Assembly: GCA_029255605.1 (NCBI GenBank)
Contig: JANLJF010000016.1
Coordinates: forward strand, 39,834-103,833
Length of the DNA: 64,000 bases
Reading direction: 5' to 3'
Source of the DNA: Azovibrio restrictus
Lineage (GTDB): Bacteria; Bacteroidota; Bacteroidia; Chitinophagales; Chitinophagaceae
Positions 36,713 to 46,749 of the stretch are shown piece by piece (position 1 is the first letter of the stretch; each line of letters opens with the position of its first letter). The position numbers and the translations under genes were made by a program. Below the pieces are notes generated by a model, which was given only the letters and a program-made list of their open reading frames with translations, ran no database searches and had not been told where the DNA came from.

Positions 36713-37615
36713 CTATACTACGATAACATCTTCAGGTAGTACATCAAAAGTGGCCTGGGCCACCAGGTCGGCTTCTTTATCGCGGCGTATAAGCAGGCCT
36801 TTTTGTTTGACGGGGTTCCAGAGGCGTTTCATGCTTCGTATCTGTTGGGCAATACCTGCCAGGTTGCCATCGGCCACCAGTGCCACAATGGCCTTCATTT
36901 CCCTTCTTCTGTCACTGTTATCTATAGCTGCACCACGGTTGTAAACCAGCGATAGCAGCGCACCTTGTGCATCCGGTGGTAGCTTTTCAATGCCGGGGAA
37001 TGCCCTTCGGGTATCCCTGGCATAAGATGGCAAAGTGGTTTGGTAAAATACCTGCAGGGCCGCATCGTAAGGTATTTTTACTCGGCTGAGCCCCGGCAGC
37101 AGCGATTGGCAGCCAGCACCTTTTTTACCACAGGTAGCCAGCAGCAGGTTCAGTGCATCTACGGAAATATGGCTTTGCCAGGCAGCAGTAAAACTGTTGC
37201 GGGTGGCATAGCCGCAATCGTACCCTATACCGATGGTGATGCCGCTATCGCCTCCCGGCCATATAGGCGATTGATATTTTCGGTTATACATTTCTTTCGA
37301 TGTGATTTCTGAAGAAATGATAAGATCAAGCGATTTTACAGATACCGCCATGCTGGCACCCTGTGGTATGGCCGGCATACGGGTAGTAATCAGGGCTTCT
37401 ATGCGCGATACCGTAATGGGACCCACAATGCCATCATCGCCTATCCTCAGCGCACGCTGTATGTTTTTGATGTGTGTTGCAACATTATTGCTGGCTACAG
37501 TTATATTCAGCCTTATTTCAAGTGCCTGGCAGGTAGCCATATCTATAATGCCGGTTTCCGCAAGCGCCAGTTGTTTCTGAATGTTGCGGATACGTGTGAT
37601 GAGGTCTGCGGGCAT
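36713..37615 (-). CDS. GH24/pesticin-like lysozyme with two peptidoglycan-binding repeats, no signal peptide
   Basis: 300 residues. Residues about 8-35 and 45-75 are two helical peptidoglycan-binding_1-type repeats (IRNIQKQLAL-ETGIID; IKNIQRALRIGDDGIVGP). Residues about 90-290 are a T4-lysozyme-like domain: E103 in ISSEITSK, D123 in GGDSG and T127 in GITIGIGYDCGY match the E-D-T catalytic set, and VYNRG lies further on. No signal peptide or lipobox precedes it, unlike housekeeping autolysins. It could be an endolysin remnant or a secreted effector; no holin, tail or secretion genes lie near. Confidence 0.75.
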   Translation of the reverse strand: MPADLITRIRNIQKQLALAETGIIDMATCQALEIRLNITVASNNVATHIKNIQRALRIGDDGIVGPITVSRIEALITTRMPAIPQGASMAVSVKSLDLIISSEITSKEMYNRKYQSPIWPGGDSGITIGIGYDCGYATRNSFTAAWQSHISVDALNLLLATCGKKGAGCQSLLPGLSRVKIPYDAALQVFYQTTLPSYARDTRRAFPGIEKLPPDAQGALLSLVYNRGAAIDNSDRRREMKAIVALVADGNLAGIAQQIRSMKRLWNPVKQKGLLIRRDKEADLVAQATFDVLPEDVIVV

Positions 37616-37735
37616 ATGTTTTCATTTTTATGGAAATTAAGTAAAAAAACATGTATGCGCTTATTAAATAAATAGAAAGGCATATGAAAATAAGCCCATA
37701 AATATTATTTTAGTTGCCCCGCAAACAATAGAATT

Positions 37736-38680
37736 ATGAAAAAACTTGCCTTATTTATCTGCGCCCTCTCGCTGTCTGGTGTTGCAATAGCACAGGATAA
37801 ACAAATACTGAACTATAACGGCCACTGGTATATACCGGGCGATAATACACTGGATGAAGAAGCACTGCGCTTTCAGCAATTGCTGAAAGAAAAATCTTCG
37901 TTCGATACGCTGAGCAAAGGCATAGATAAATATGTAACCCGCGAACAATTTGCCCGGGTGCTGGAAGATCTGAACCAACTGGCAAAATCGGAAGCTATGC
38001 TGCCCGGCAATGGCGCGCTGATAACACAACTGGCCGACTATGCCGAAATGGTAAGGGCGCTGAAGTTTGTTTTGCAAAGCAACGATAACTACAGGCGCCA
38101 GGCAGCTACGGCTACCAACCGCATCATTACTGCCCGCCGCGATGGCTGGAGCAACGACCTGTATTCATATGTGATACGCGAGTCTTCTGCTACCCTTTTG
38201 AAATACCTGTATGCACAAAGCCCCACCGATAAAACACTGCAACTGGCATTAGGGGAACTGTCGCTGGACGAACGATACAAAAACTGCAGGTACGGCATAG
38301 CCGTAGATACCCGCATGATGGATGACCCCGATATGCAGATGTTTGTATGCGACCGTATGGAATATATACTGGGCGCCGATATTTACAGGTACCGCGAAAC
38401 CACACCGGGAGTAGTAACCAACTACGCAAAGCGTAAAAAAGAAAGTGCCGACCTGATGGGCTGGCTGCTGCAGCGCGCTACTACCGACAAATCGCAATTT
38501 GTAGTGCCGGTAAGTTACAGCCACAACCCCGGGAACAAACCGAACGAGGCGGCCATAGCACTGCAGAAAAATACAGACTGGTATGTATTCCTCTTCTATA
38601 AAGGTGTGCTGTATTATTCAGATGCACTGCCTAAGTGCGACCATAATGCAGGTATGATATCTATATTGTACAAACCTTAA
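37736..38680 (+). CDS. Secreted protein of unknown function
   Basis: 314 residues. A clear signal peptide (MKKLALFICALSLSGVAIAQ) precedes a mostly helical mature region; the last 90 residues look beta-rich (QFVVPVSYSHNPGN, DWYVFLFYKGVLYYSD). I recognise no family. Its stop codon overlaps the next start (TAATG at 38678-38682), so it is coupled to the MORN/TonB_C gene and forms an apparent operon with both paralogues. Confidence 0.65.
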   Translation: MKKLALFICALSLSGVAIAQDKQILNYNGHWYIPGDNTLDEEALRFQQLLKEKSSFDTLSKGIDKYVTREQFARVLEDLNQLAKSEAMLPGNGALITQLADYAEMVRALKFVLQSNDNYRRQAATATNRIITARRDGWSNDLYSYVIRESSATLLKYLYAQSPTDKTLQLALGELSLDERYKNCRYGIAVDTRMMDDPDMQMFVCDRMEYILGADIYRYRETTPGVVTNYAKRKKESADLMGWLLQRATTDKSQFVVPVSYSHNPGNKPNEAAIALQKNTDWYVFLFYKGVLYYSDALPKCDHNAGMISILYKP

Positions 38681-39642
38681 TGAAGAACATGAAATATCTA
38701 TTAACGGTGCTTACTCTTTGGGTAAGCACTATTGCTTATGGGCAAGATACGATAAAGCATTTTATCACGTTGGGCGATGAGCGTAAGTGTAAGCCTTATG
38801 ATGGGTATTATTATCGTGTGGCTTTTAAAGAGAGTGATTGGTGGCGTGTGAAGGATTACTACTGTACTACACGCAGCTTATACAGAGACGGCGTTTATAA
38901 ACATAAAAATGATAAGGATAGCTTTTATTCAGAACAAGGCATGTTTTTCTATTATCATCCTAATAAGATGATTATGAAAAAGGTGCGTTTTATTAATGGG
39001 CTAAAGGAAGGCTTGGCAAAAGAGTATCATAGATCCGGTGGATTGGCCGATTCTGCTTTTTATAAAAAGGGGCTCTTATATAAAGCACATTATGCATGGG
39101 ATAGTGCAGGCAATATCAAAATTAAAACTCACCTTGATGATGAAGGCATAGGTGAGCGCTGGGAATACCATCCCGATGGCAAAGTAGCAGGTTATGGTAA
39201 AATTGTTACAGGATATAAACAAGATAGCATTTGGACATATTATCATGACAATGGGCAGATAAGTAGCATTGAACAATACAAAGATGACTCCCTGCTCAGT
39301 ATTCATTGTTTTAATGCAGATGGGACACCCTCTAAAGACTCATGTTACCCTGAACAAATGCCGGAGCCACCTTATAATGTGAATACTTTTTTAGGTCAAA
39401 ACATACATTATCCGGATTTTGCACGCGAGCATAGAATTGACGGCAGGGTAAGTGTAGAGTTTATAGTGGATATAGATGGTACTATAAAAGATGTTAAAGC
39501 AATTGGTGGGCCGGGTGGAGGATTAAGAGAAGAATCTGTACGAATTGTATCTTTGTTGCCTCCCTGGAAGCCAGGTAAAAGCCATAATCGGCTGGCCAGG
39601 GTATATTACACTTTACCCGTATCCTATAGGTTGGAATATTAG
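38680..39642 (+). CDS. Secreted MORN-repeat protein with TonB C-terminal domain (copy 1)
   Basis: 320 residues. Signal peptide ends near IAYG. Residues about 85-220 have MORN/YwqK-like repeats (GMFFYYHPNKMIMKK, NGLKEGLAKEYHRSGG, WEYHPDGKVAGYGKI, WTYYHDNGQISS). The last 90 residues form a TonB_C domain (YPDFAREHRIDGRVSVEFIVDIDGTIKDV). There is no membrane anchor of the TonB type, so it is unlikely to energise receptors. Its start overlaps the previous stop. Copy 2 lies 16 bases downstream. Confidence 0.75.
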   Translation: MKNMKYLLTVLTLWVSTIAYGQDTIKHFITLGDERKCKPYDGYYYRVAFKESDWWRVKDYYCTTRSLYRDGVYKHKNDKDSFYSEQGMFFYYHPNKMIMKKVRFINGLKEGLAKEYHRSGGLADSAFYKKGLLYKAHYAWDSAGNIKIKTHLDDEGIGERWEYHPDGKVAGYGKIVTGYKQDSIWTYYHDNGQISSIEQYKDDSLLSIHCFNADGTPSKDSCYPEQMPEPPYNVNTFLGQNIHYPDFAREHRIDGRVSVEFIVDIDGTIKDVKAIGGPGGGLREESVRIVSLLPPWKPGKSHNRLARVYYTLPVSYRLEY

Positions 39643-39658
39643 AATAAGTAAAAACGCT

Positions 39659-40633
39659 ATGAATAAAATTGTTCTATTCTTTTCACTACTGATAATATTA
39701 TTATCAGGTAATGCATTTGCGGGTAAAAATGATACGCTGCAATACCCGCTCGATTATTGGTTTAAAAAGTGTGAACCGCACCAGGCACACTATATAAGGG
39801 TAGCTTTTAAAGAAGGCGACTGGTGGCATGTGCAGGATATTTATGCGCAAACGGGCACGCTTTACAAAGATGGCCTGTATTCAGACGACAGTATGACGGT
39901 AGGCGGGGGGATGATATTCTTTTATCACCCTAATGGGAAACTGGAGAAAAAAGCCCGCCATATAAAGGGTAAGCTGGAAGGGCTGGTAAAAGTATATGAT
40001 ACGGCCGGCCACCTGGTCGATTCCGGTATATATAGTAAAGGCATACCTAAAAAGGCACACTACAAGTGGAACAATGAAGGTAAGCTGGTATTCAAAGGTG
40101 AGTATGATGAAGAAGGCTATGGTGTAGGTCAAGAGTGGGAATACTTTGAAGATGGCAAAACAGCGGCTTGGGGTATAACTGGTGTTGAGGGTAAACGGGA
40201 TAGTATTTGGACTTATTATAATCATGCGGGCGGCATAACTGCCTTAGATATGTATGATAAAGGCTCTAGAATAGGTCGTATATGCTATGATGAGAAAGGG
40301 GAACAGTATAATGGAACATGTGAAGATACACCTCCGCAGCCTATAGAAAAGTCAAAAGACTTAGGTAGAAAAATAAATGCTGCTTTTAGAGATTATATTG
40401 AATTTAACGCCATTGACCCACGGACATTAACCTTTAAAAAAGGTACAGTGATGATTGTACTGATAACGGTAAAAGAAGACGGATCGGTTGAACGTATTAA
40501 TATTGCTCACGGAATTGACCCGAAATTTGACAGATATTTTGCAACTGAATTGAAAGATGCCAAATTTATTCCGGCCAAAGCAGGCAATCGTAATGTGAAG
40601 CAAACGCAGGAATTCCCAATACCATTTGGATAA
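39659..40633 (+). CDS. Secreted MORN-repeat protein with degenerate TonB C-terminal domain (copy 2)
   Basis: 324 residues from the ATG at 39659, which gives the signal peptide MNKIVLFFSLLIILLSGNAFA; the longer track ORF overlaps copy 1 and lacks a signal. The layout matches copy 1: YIRVAFKEGDWWHVQDIYAQTGTLYKDGLY, then MORN-like repeats, then a C-terminal domain with the TonB_C strand pattern (GTVMIVLITVKEDGSVERINI) but a weaker core. The two are tandem paralogues that have diverged. Confidence 0.72.
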   Translation: MNKIVLFFSLLIILLSGNAFAGKNDTLQYPLDYWFKKCEPHQAHYIRVAFKEGDWWHVQDIYAQTGTLYKDGLYSDDSMTVGGGMIFFYHPNGKLEKKARHIKGKLEGLVKVYDTAGHLVDSGIYSKGIPKKAHYKWNNEGKLVFKGEYDEEGYGVGQEWEYFEDGKTAAWGITGVEGKRDSIWTYYNHAGGITALDMYDKGSRIGRICYDEKGEQYNGTCEDTPPQPIEKSKDLGRKINAAFRDYIEFNAIDPRTLTFKKGTVMIVLITVKEDGSVERINIAHGIDPKFDRYFATELKDAKFIPAKAGNRNVKQTQEFPIPFG

Positions 40634-40667
40634 AAGTTATTCTCAGGTGTGTTTTATACATTTCCTT

Positions 40668-40697
40668 TTGCTTTTTGGCAGCTTACCCTTACCTTTG
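40668..40697 (+). promoter_or_regulatory. Promoter of atpDC
   Basis: TTG (40668-40670), exactly 19 bases, then TACCTTTG (40690-40697): a full match to the Bacteroidetes -33/-7 pattern. The leader of about 75 bases contains a GGAGG...CCTCC hairpin. Confidence 0.8.
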
Positions 40698-40767
40698 CGC
40701 CAAAATTGGGGGAGGTATAAGAATTTCCTCCAATAAATGACTTTAGGAACTTATTCTTTTTATATAA

Positions 40768-42282
<1,515 letters not shown>

Positions 42283-42361
42283 TTTGATAATTCGATAATT
42301 TGACGATTAGTCAATGATCAGGTCATTATCGAATTGCCGAATTGCCAAATTTTCAAATTAG
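42283..42361. repeat. AT-rich dispersed-type repeat in the atpD-atpC spacer
   Basis: The spacer is built of short iterated units (TTTGATAATTCGATAATTTGACGATT ... CGAATTGCCGAATTGCC ... AAATTTTCAAATTA, broken here). The two halves are imperfect inverted copies. Spacers of this look recur in many Bacteroidetes genomes. Confidence 0.5.
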
Positions 42362-42365
42362 AACA

Positions 42366-42620
42366 ATGCAGTTAGACATTTTAACACCCGAGCATAAAAT
42401 ATACAGTGGCAATGTTTACGGTATTCAGTTACCGGGCATCGAAGGCTCTTTCGAGATACTCGAAAACCACGCCCCTATCATTGCTACACTGGGCAAGGGC
42501 AAAATGAAGATCATAAAAGACAAGAACACTACCGAGTTGTATGAAATATCAGGCGGCTTTGTAGAAATGCTGAACAATAAAGCCAGCGTACTGATAGAAA
42601 GTGCAAAAGCTATAGATTAG
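42366..42620 (+). CDS. atpC: ATP synthase F1 subunit epsilon
   Basis: 84 residues from the ATG at 42366 (MQLDILTPEH), eight codons inside the track ORF. Only the N-terminal beta-sandwich is present (IYSGNVYGIQLPGIEGSFEILENHAPIIATL); the C-terminal helical hairpin that inhibits the E. coli enzyme is absent, as is common in Bacteroidetes. A terminator follows directly. Confidence 0.95.
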   Translation: MQLDILTPEHKIYSGNVYGIQLPGIEGSFEILENHAPIIATLGKGKMKIIKDKNTTELYEISGGFVEMLNNKASVLIESAKAID

Positions 42621-42648
42621 GCAGGTTCCTTCTCTTAAAATGAATATC

Positions 42649-42677
42649 ACACGGGCTTCAATATGAAGCCCGTGTTT
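42649..42677 (+). terminator. Terminator of atpDC
   Basis: ACACGGGCTTCA (42649-42660) and TGAAGCCCGTGT (42664-42675) around ATA. It contains the track's proposed start of the next gene, arguing for a later start there. Confidence 0.8.
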
Positions 42678-42698
42678 GTTTATACAGGTTCGGCCGTA

Positions 42699-43961
42699 AT
42701 GGCTATATTTGAGAACCAGATTATTACATCCGCATTGAACTTACCATTATTCATAGCCCGCAGGTATATGCTGCGCCAGAAAGGCAGGTTTTCGTCTTTC
42801 ATCATCAAGCTGGCCATAGCCGCTACGGGCATCAGTGTGGCTACCATGCTGCTGGCAGTGGCGGTGGTAACGGGTTTTAAATATGAAGTGCGCGAAAAGC
42901 TCTTCAGCTTCTGGGGGCATATACAGATAGAGCCTTATTCTGTTACCGGTAGTGTGCTGACACCCGAACCAATAAGAATGGACAAGCTGCTGGAAGGGCA
43001 GGTAAGCACCACGCCGCATGTGCAGCAAATGCTGCCATTTGCCGTGCGCCCTGCCATCCTCAATGCCCATCAAACTACAGAAGGCATACAGCTGAAGGGC
43101 GTAGACAAAAAATATACCCTGCCTGCCAATGTAGAAGTAAAGGGTAAATACATCAACTATGCCGATAGCGATTATGCCAAAGAGATCATGCTATCGGCCA
43201 CTACGGCCAATAGGATGCTGCTAAATGTAGGCGACGATCTGCATGTTTATTTCCTCGAGCCCGGCGCTACCATGCCTCGCATCCGTAAGCTAAAGGTGTC
43301 AGGCATTTATCATACCGGTATGGAGGAGATAGACAAGAGCTACGCCTTGTGCGACCTCCGTTTGCTGCAGCGCATCAACAACTGGCAGCCCGATGAAATA
43401 AGCGGCTATCAGATAGTAATAGATAATGAACAGTTGGCCGATACGCTTGCCAACCAGCTATTTCATAGCTATGTAAAGCCACCGCTTACTACCTATACTA
43501 TGATGGATATCTTCCCCAATATCTTTTCCTGGCTGGATATGCAGGACGTAAGCACGGGGGTTATCATCACCATTATGGCCGTGGTAGCTATCATCAACCT
43601 GGCCGTGGCCCTGCTGATACTGATAGTAGAACAGGTACGCATGATAGGCGTACTGAAGGCGCAGGGCATGGCCCATTCTGCCATTCAAAAGATATTCCTG
43701 TACCACACAGGTGTGATAGCAGGTGCGGGTATACTGGCCGGTAATATACTGGCGCTGGGCATCTATATACTGCAAAAGAAAACCGGCTTTATAAAGCTGA
43801 CGGAAGCAACCTATGCCATGAAGTATGTGCCGCTGAGGCTATATTGGTGGCATGTGGCGGTGATAGATGTAGCTACGCTGCTGCTGTGCATACTTTGTAT
43901 GTGGCTGCCATCGTTGTATATTCGTCGCATACAGCCTGCAAGGGTGCTGCAATTCAAATAA
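42699..43961 (+). CDS. FtsX/LolE-family ABC transporter permease
   Basis: 420 residues from 42699 (MAIFENQ); the track start at 42663 lies in the atpDC terminator. One membrane helix near residue 40 (IKLAIAATGISVATMLLAVAVV) follows the characteristic FIARRYMLRQKGRFSSFI. A large periplasmic domain comes next, then three C-terminal helices starting at TGVIITIMAVVAIINLAVALLILI. Such permeases often work in lipoprotein release or mechanotransmission with an ATPase; none is adjacent. Confidence 0.87.
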   Translation: MAIFENQIITSALNLPLFIARRYMLRQKGRFSSFIIKLAIAATGISVATMLLAVAVVTGFKYEVREKLFSFWGHIQIEPYSVTGSVLTPEPIRMDKLLEGQVSTTPHVQQMLPFAVRPAILNAHQTTEGIQLKGVDKKYTLPANVEVKGKYINYADSDYAKEIMLSATTANRMLLNVGDDLHVYFLEPGATMPRIRKLKVSGIYHTGMEEIDKSYALCDLRLLQRINNWQPDEISGYQIVIDNEQLADTLANQLFHSYVKPPLTTYTMMDIFPNIFSWLDMQDVSTGVIITIMAVVAIINLAVALLILIVEQVRMIGVLKAQGMAHSAIQKIFLYHTGVIAGAGILAGNILALGIYILQKKTGFIKLTEATYAMKYVPLRLYWWHVAVIDVATLLLCILCMWLPSLYIRRIQPARVLQFK

Positions 43962-43964
43962 GCT

Positions 43965-44906
43965 TTGAGCAATAAAGAACAATACCGAAACATCTGTGCG
44001 CAGAAACCCGGCCTGCCGGTATTCCTGCAGCATTGGTGGCTGGATACTGTAAGCGAAAACTGGAATGTTGCTATAGCGATGAAGGGCGATGTGGTAACAG
44101 GTGTTTGGCCATATACTACGGAGCAAAAAATGGGCGTATCGTTGATACGCACACCCAAACTGACCCCATACATAGGCCCGCACGTGTTCTTTCCTACCGA
44201 TCTGAAGGAGGTGAACCGCGATGGTTTTGAGCATGAAACTATCAGCGAACTGGTAAAGCAACTACCCGCTGCTAAAGTATGGCACTTGGCCACACAACCG
44301 GGGCTGAAGCAAGCAGGATTGTTTAAAAATGAGGGGTTGCAAGTATCGGTACAGCAAACGTTTCTTATTGATTTGCAGCAGGAAGAAGCAACCCTTTTTG
44401 CCAACCTGAAAGAAAGCCTGCGCCGAAATATCAGGTCGGCAAATGCAGAGCTGGAAATTGTAAATGATACCACGCAGCTCCATACCTTATTTGAGTACCA
44501 GAAGCATACACTGAGCCGTAAAGATGTATCGCAGGCATATGGTTATGCCGATATGAAGCGGTTGATGGATCCGGCGATTACCAATAACAGAGCCGCATTA
44601 TGGCTGGCTAAAAAGCAGGATGATATCCAAGCCATGGTGTGGAATGTATGGGACGCGGAGCGTAGCTACTACTTTATGGGTGCTCAAAAGCTGGGTAACG
44701 ACAACTATAAAGCCATGCCTGCTTTGCTATGGCATTGTATAAAAGAAGCTAAAGCACGGGGCAATACCTGCTTCGACCTGGAAGGCAGTATGGACCCCGG
44801 CGTAGAACGCTTCTTCCGCGGCTTTGGTGGCAGGCGGGAGTTATATCTTGTATTGAAGAAACAGGACTCGTTACTCTGGAAGTTGAAAGAATTTATTAAG
44901 TCATAA
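43965..44906 (+). CDS. FemAB/BioF2-like GNAT-fold acyltransferase
   Basis: 313 residues. The start is a TTG three bases after the permease stop, since no in-frame ATG precedes the conserved region; translational coupling is likely. Features such as LKESLRRNIRSANAE, the MVWNVWDAERSYYFMGA strand and ALLWHCIKEAKARGNTCFDLEGSMDPGVERFFRGFGG match the FemAB-like half-domain that forms peptide bonds or acylates polysaccharides. Acceptor unknown. Confidence 0.75.
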   Translation: MSNKEQYRNICAQKPGLPVFLQHWWLDTVSENWNVAIAMKGDVVTGVWPYTTEQKMGVSLIRTPKLTPYIGPHVFFPTDLKEVNRDGFEHETISELVKQLPAAKVWHLATQPGLKQAGLFKNEGLQVSVQQTFLIDLQQEEATLFANLKESLRRNIRSANAELEIVNDTTQLHTLFEYQKHTLSRKDVSQAYGYADMKRLMDPAITNNRAALWLAKKQDDIQAMVWNVWDAERSYYFMGAQKLGNDNYKAMPALLWHCIKEAKARGNTCFDLEGSMDPGVERFFRGFGGRRELYLVLKKQDSLLWKLKEFIKS

Positions 44907-44931
44907 ACCGTAAGTAAGCCCTTAAGCCTTA

Positions 44932-44972
44932 ACTTTTAGACTTATGACTAAAGACTAAAGACTTAAGACTAA
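44932..44972. repeat. Short iterated GACTAAA-type spacer repeat
   Basis: Repeated near-copies of GACTAAA/GACTTA (gacttatgactaaagact and following) fill the gap between convergent genes. It resembles simple spacers common in Bacteroidetes. Confidence 0.5.
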
Positions 44973-44973
44973 C

Positions 44974-45705
44974 CTAATCCAATTCATATTCCAGCCTTAC
45001 CGTAATAGTAGCCGTTTTGTTCTTACTGGCCGTATTAAATGCACCGCCGTAAGAATAATCCTCATTGCTATACTGGCCTGTTATCTGGAACACACCCATG
45101 CTGGCCTTGCGCAGGTTGCCCAGTTTGCTATTGGCATTATTGGCAATAGTAGTAGCGCGATTGTAGGCATCAGCAGCCGCCTTGGCCAGCAGGTTTATCT
45201 TCAGGTCCGATAGTTTGGTGTAATAATACAGCGGCTCCTGCGAGCTTAGCTCGATGCCCGATTGCAATAACTCTGTTATCTCGCGCGATAGCTTTTCTAC
45301 CTTTTCCAGGCTCTTCGATTCTATTTTCACCGTTTGTCGCAGCTGGTAGCCGTTAAAGGTCGCACCCATCTGCCTGCCGTTCTGGTCGTAATTGTAGCTG
45401 AACTGTTTATCTATAACGATGGACGAGAACACAATCTCATTGGCTGGTATCTGGCGTTTGGTTAAATAGTCACGCACCGCCTGTTCATCATTTTTCAGGC
45501 TGGCATAGGCATCTTTCAGGTCCATAGAGGTGCGCGTAAAGGTGCCCGACCATACAATAAGGTCAGCCGTAAAGTTATGTTCCGAGCTGCCCAGTACATT
45601 CACTGTATTGCGTGTTTTGAATTTGTAATTGTAGGAACGGCCTATAATAAATACGCCGGCTACAATGGCCAGTGCTATGACTATGACGGCAACAGTATTT
45701 TTCAT
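44974..45705 (-). CDS. SIMPL (DUF541) domain protein
   Basis: 243 residues. One N-terminal membrane helix (VAVIVIALAIVAGVFIIGRSY) anchors the protein, and the rest is a SIMPL domain: VLGSSEHNFTADLIVWSGTF, then helices with the LAKAAADAYNRATTIANN motif and a final strand ATITVRLEYELD. SIMPL proteins are periplasmic; the function is mostly unknown, with links to stress and signalling in some species. Monocistronic. Confidence 0.88.
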   Translation of the reverse strand: MKNTVAVIVIALAIVAGVFIIGRSYNYKFKTRNTVNVLGSSEHNFTADLIVWSGTFTRTSMDLKDAYASLKNDEQAVRDYLTKRQIPANEIVFSSIVIDKQFSYNYDQNGRQMGATFNGYQLRQTVKIESKSLEKVEKLSREITELLQSGIELSSQEPLYYYTKLSDLKINLLAKAAADAYNRATTIANNANSKLGNLRKASMGVFQITGQYSNEDYSYGGAFNTASKNKTATITVRLEYELD

Positions 45706-45939
45706 CTGCAGTACAGTTTAATATGAAATTAAAAAAAATGGTTGATGAAAGCACATACTGCAGGTTATATTTAATTAATTATACGCTATAATTTTGTATA
45801 TTTGTTATGTACAGCATGCCTTGCATATTAGCCTGTAAGCTGTAAAGAAACCGCCAGGAATGCAACAAAACACAACAATTCACAACAAACCGTCCGTTCA
45901 AACGATTGATTCTCAATAGCAGCATTTCAAAACAACGGT

Positions 45940-45961
45940 TTTCACAACAAAACACAACAAA
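45940..45961 (+). repeat. 22-base repeat shared with the gcvT upstream region
   Basis: Plus-strand copy of the element containing cacaacaaaacacaacaaa, identical to the minus-strand copy at 14479-14500. It lies about 90 bases before the grpE -7 box. Confidence 0.6.
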
Positions 45962-46049
45962 ATGCAACAGCGGGCTACATTTTGTCAATAGCCACTGCCA
46001 AATGCCCGACATTTTGTCTAAAATAGCGGTGTGGCAAAATAATTGAGCT

Positions 46050-46057
46050 TACTTTTG
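46050..46057 (+). promoter_or_regulatory. -7 promoter box of grpE-dnaJ
   Basis: TACTTTTG only 4 bases before the first possible grpE ATG, implying either a leaderless mRNA or use of a later start. Confidence 0.55.
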
Positions 46058-46061
46058 CACG

Positions 46062-46694
46062 ATGTTTTTTAAAAAAAAGAAGTCTATGAGCGAAAACGCA
46101 CATGAAAAAGATGAATTATTGAATAAGAATGGCGACAACCTGTCAGAAAACATAGATGCAATGGAAGAGGAAATAGCCAGGGAGCTGAACGTAGACGACA
46201 GTGTTAGCGGCATGCAGCACCTGGATGACGAGCTGACTGAAGAAGGGGAAGAGGAAAAATTGAAAATGGAACTGGCAGAAGCTAAGGATAAATATGTGCG
46301 CCTGGTAGCAGAGTTTGATAACTTTCGCAAGCGCAATGCAAAAGAGCGCATAGAGCTGATACAAACAGCAGGTAAGGATGTGATACAATCGCTGCTGGAT
46401 GTGCTGGATGATAGCGAACGTGCGCAGAAACAATTGGAAACAACTACCGATATTGCCCAGATAAAAGAAGGCATCACATTGGTTTTTAATAAATTGCACC
46501 AGGTGCTGCAGCATCGTGGCCTGAAGGCTATGGAAAGTAAAAATCAGCCTTTTGACGCCGACCTGCACGAGGCGATAACTGAAATACCTGCCCCAAGCGA
46601 AGATATGGTGGGAAAGGTGATAGATGAGGTGCAGAAAGGATACTACCTGAACGATAAGCTGATAAGGCACGCAAAAGTAGTAGTGGGAAAATAA
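46062..46694 (+). CDS. grpE: Nucleotide exchange factor GrpE
   Basis: 210 residues from the first ATG. The promoter box lies so close that the second ATG at 46086 ([10 protein letters not shown], 202 residues) is an equally good start. A long acidic coiled coil (about 10-90) leads to the conserved [17 protein letters not shown], then the C-terminal beta domain with [46 protein letters not shown]. GrpE releases ADP from DnaK. dnaJ follows 55 bases later; dnaK is not in the window. Confidence 0.93.
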   Translation: MFFKKKKSMSENAHEKDELLNKNGDNLSENIDAMEEEIARELNVDDSVSGMQHLDDELTEEGEEEKLKMELAEAKDKYVRLVAEFDNFRKRNAKERIELIQTAGKDVIQSLLDVLDDSERAQKQLETTTDIAQIKEGITLVFNKLHQVLQHRGLKAMESKNQPFDADLHEAITEIPAPSEDMVGKVIDEVQKGYYLNDKLIRHAKVVVGK

Positions 46695-46749
46695 AAGGTG
46701 CAGTAGCAAGGCAGTCCTGCAGATGGCTGCCATTACTTTTAAAATAACT

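Larger units (their letters stand above)
45706..46061. other. 356-base intergenic region upstream of grpE
   Basis: It has several A/C-rich direct repeats around CAACAAAACACAACAA (45863-45970), including the 22-base element also found at gcvT. ACATTTTGTC-AATAGC occurs at 45977 and again, slightly changed, at 46009-46027. The minus-strand ORF here looks spurious. The repeats may form a regulatory region for the heat-shock genes; nothing known is recognised. Confidence 0.5.

Noticed and set aside
36713-37615. Prophage remnant
   Set aside because: Only the lysozyme-like gene fits; no integrase, capsid, tail, holin or attachment repeats are seen around it.
38680-40633. TonB energy transducers
   Set aside because: Both have cleavable signal peptides rather than the membrane anchor and Pro-rich linker of TonB, and no ExbB/ExbD genes are near.
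42663-42698. N-terminal extension of the FtsX-like permease
   Set aside because: It starts inside the atpDC terminator hairpin; the Met at 42699 is more likely.
45779-46012. 77-residue minus-strand ORF upstream of grpE
   Set aside because: Cys/Leu-rich, runs through direct repeats, has no recognisable feature; probably spurious.
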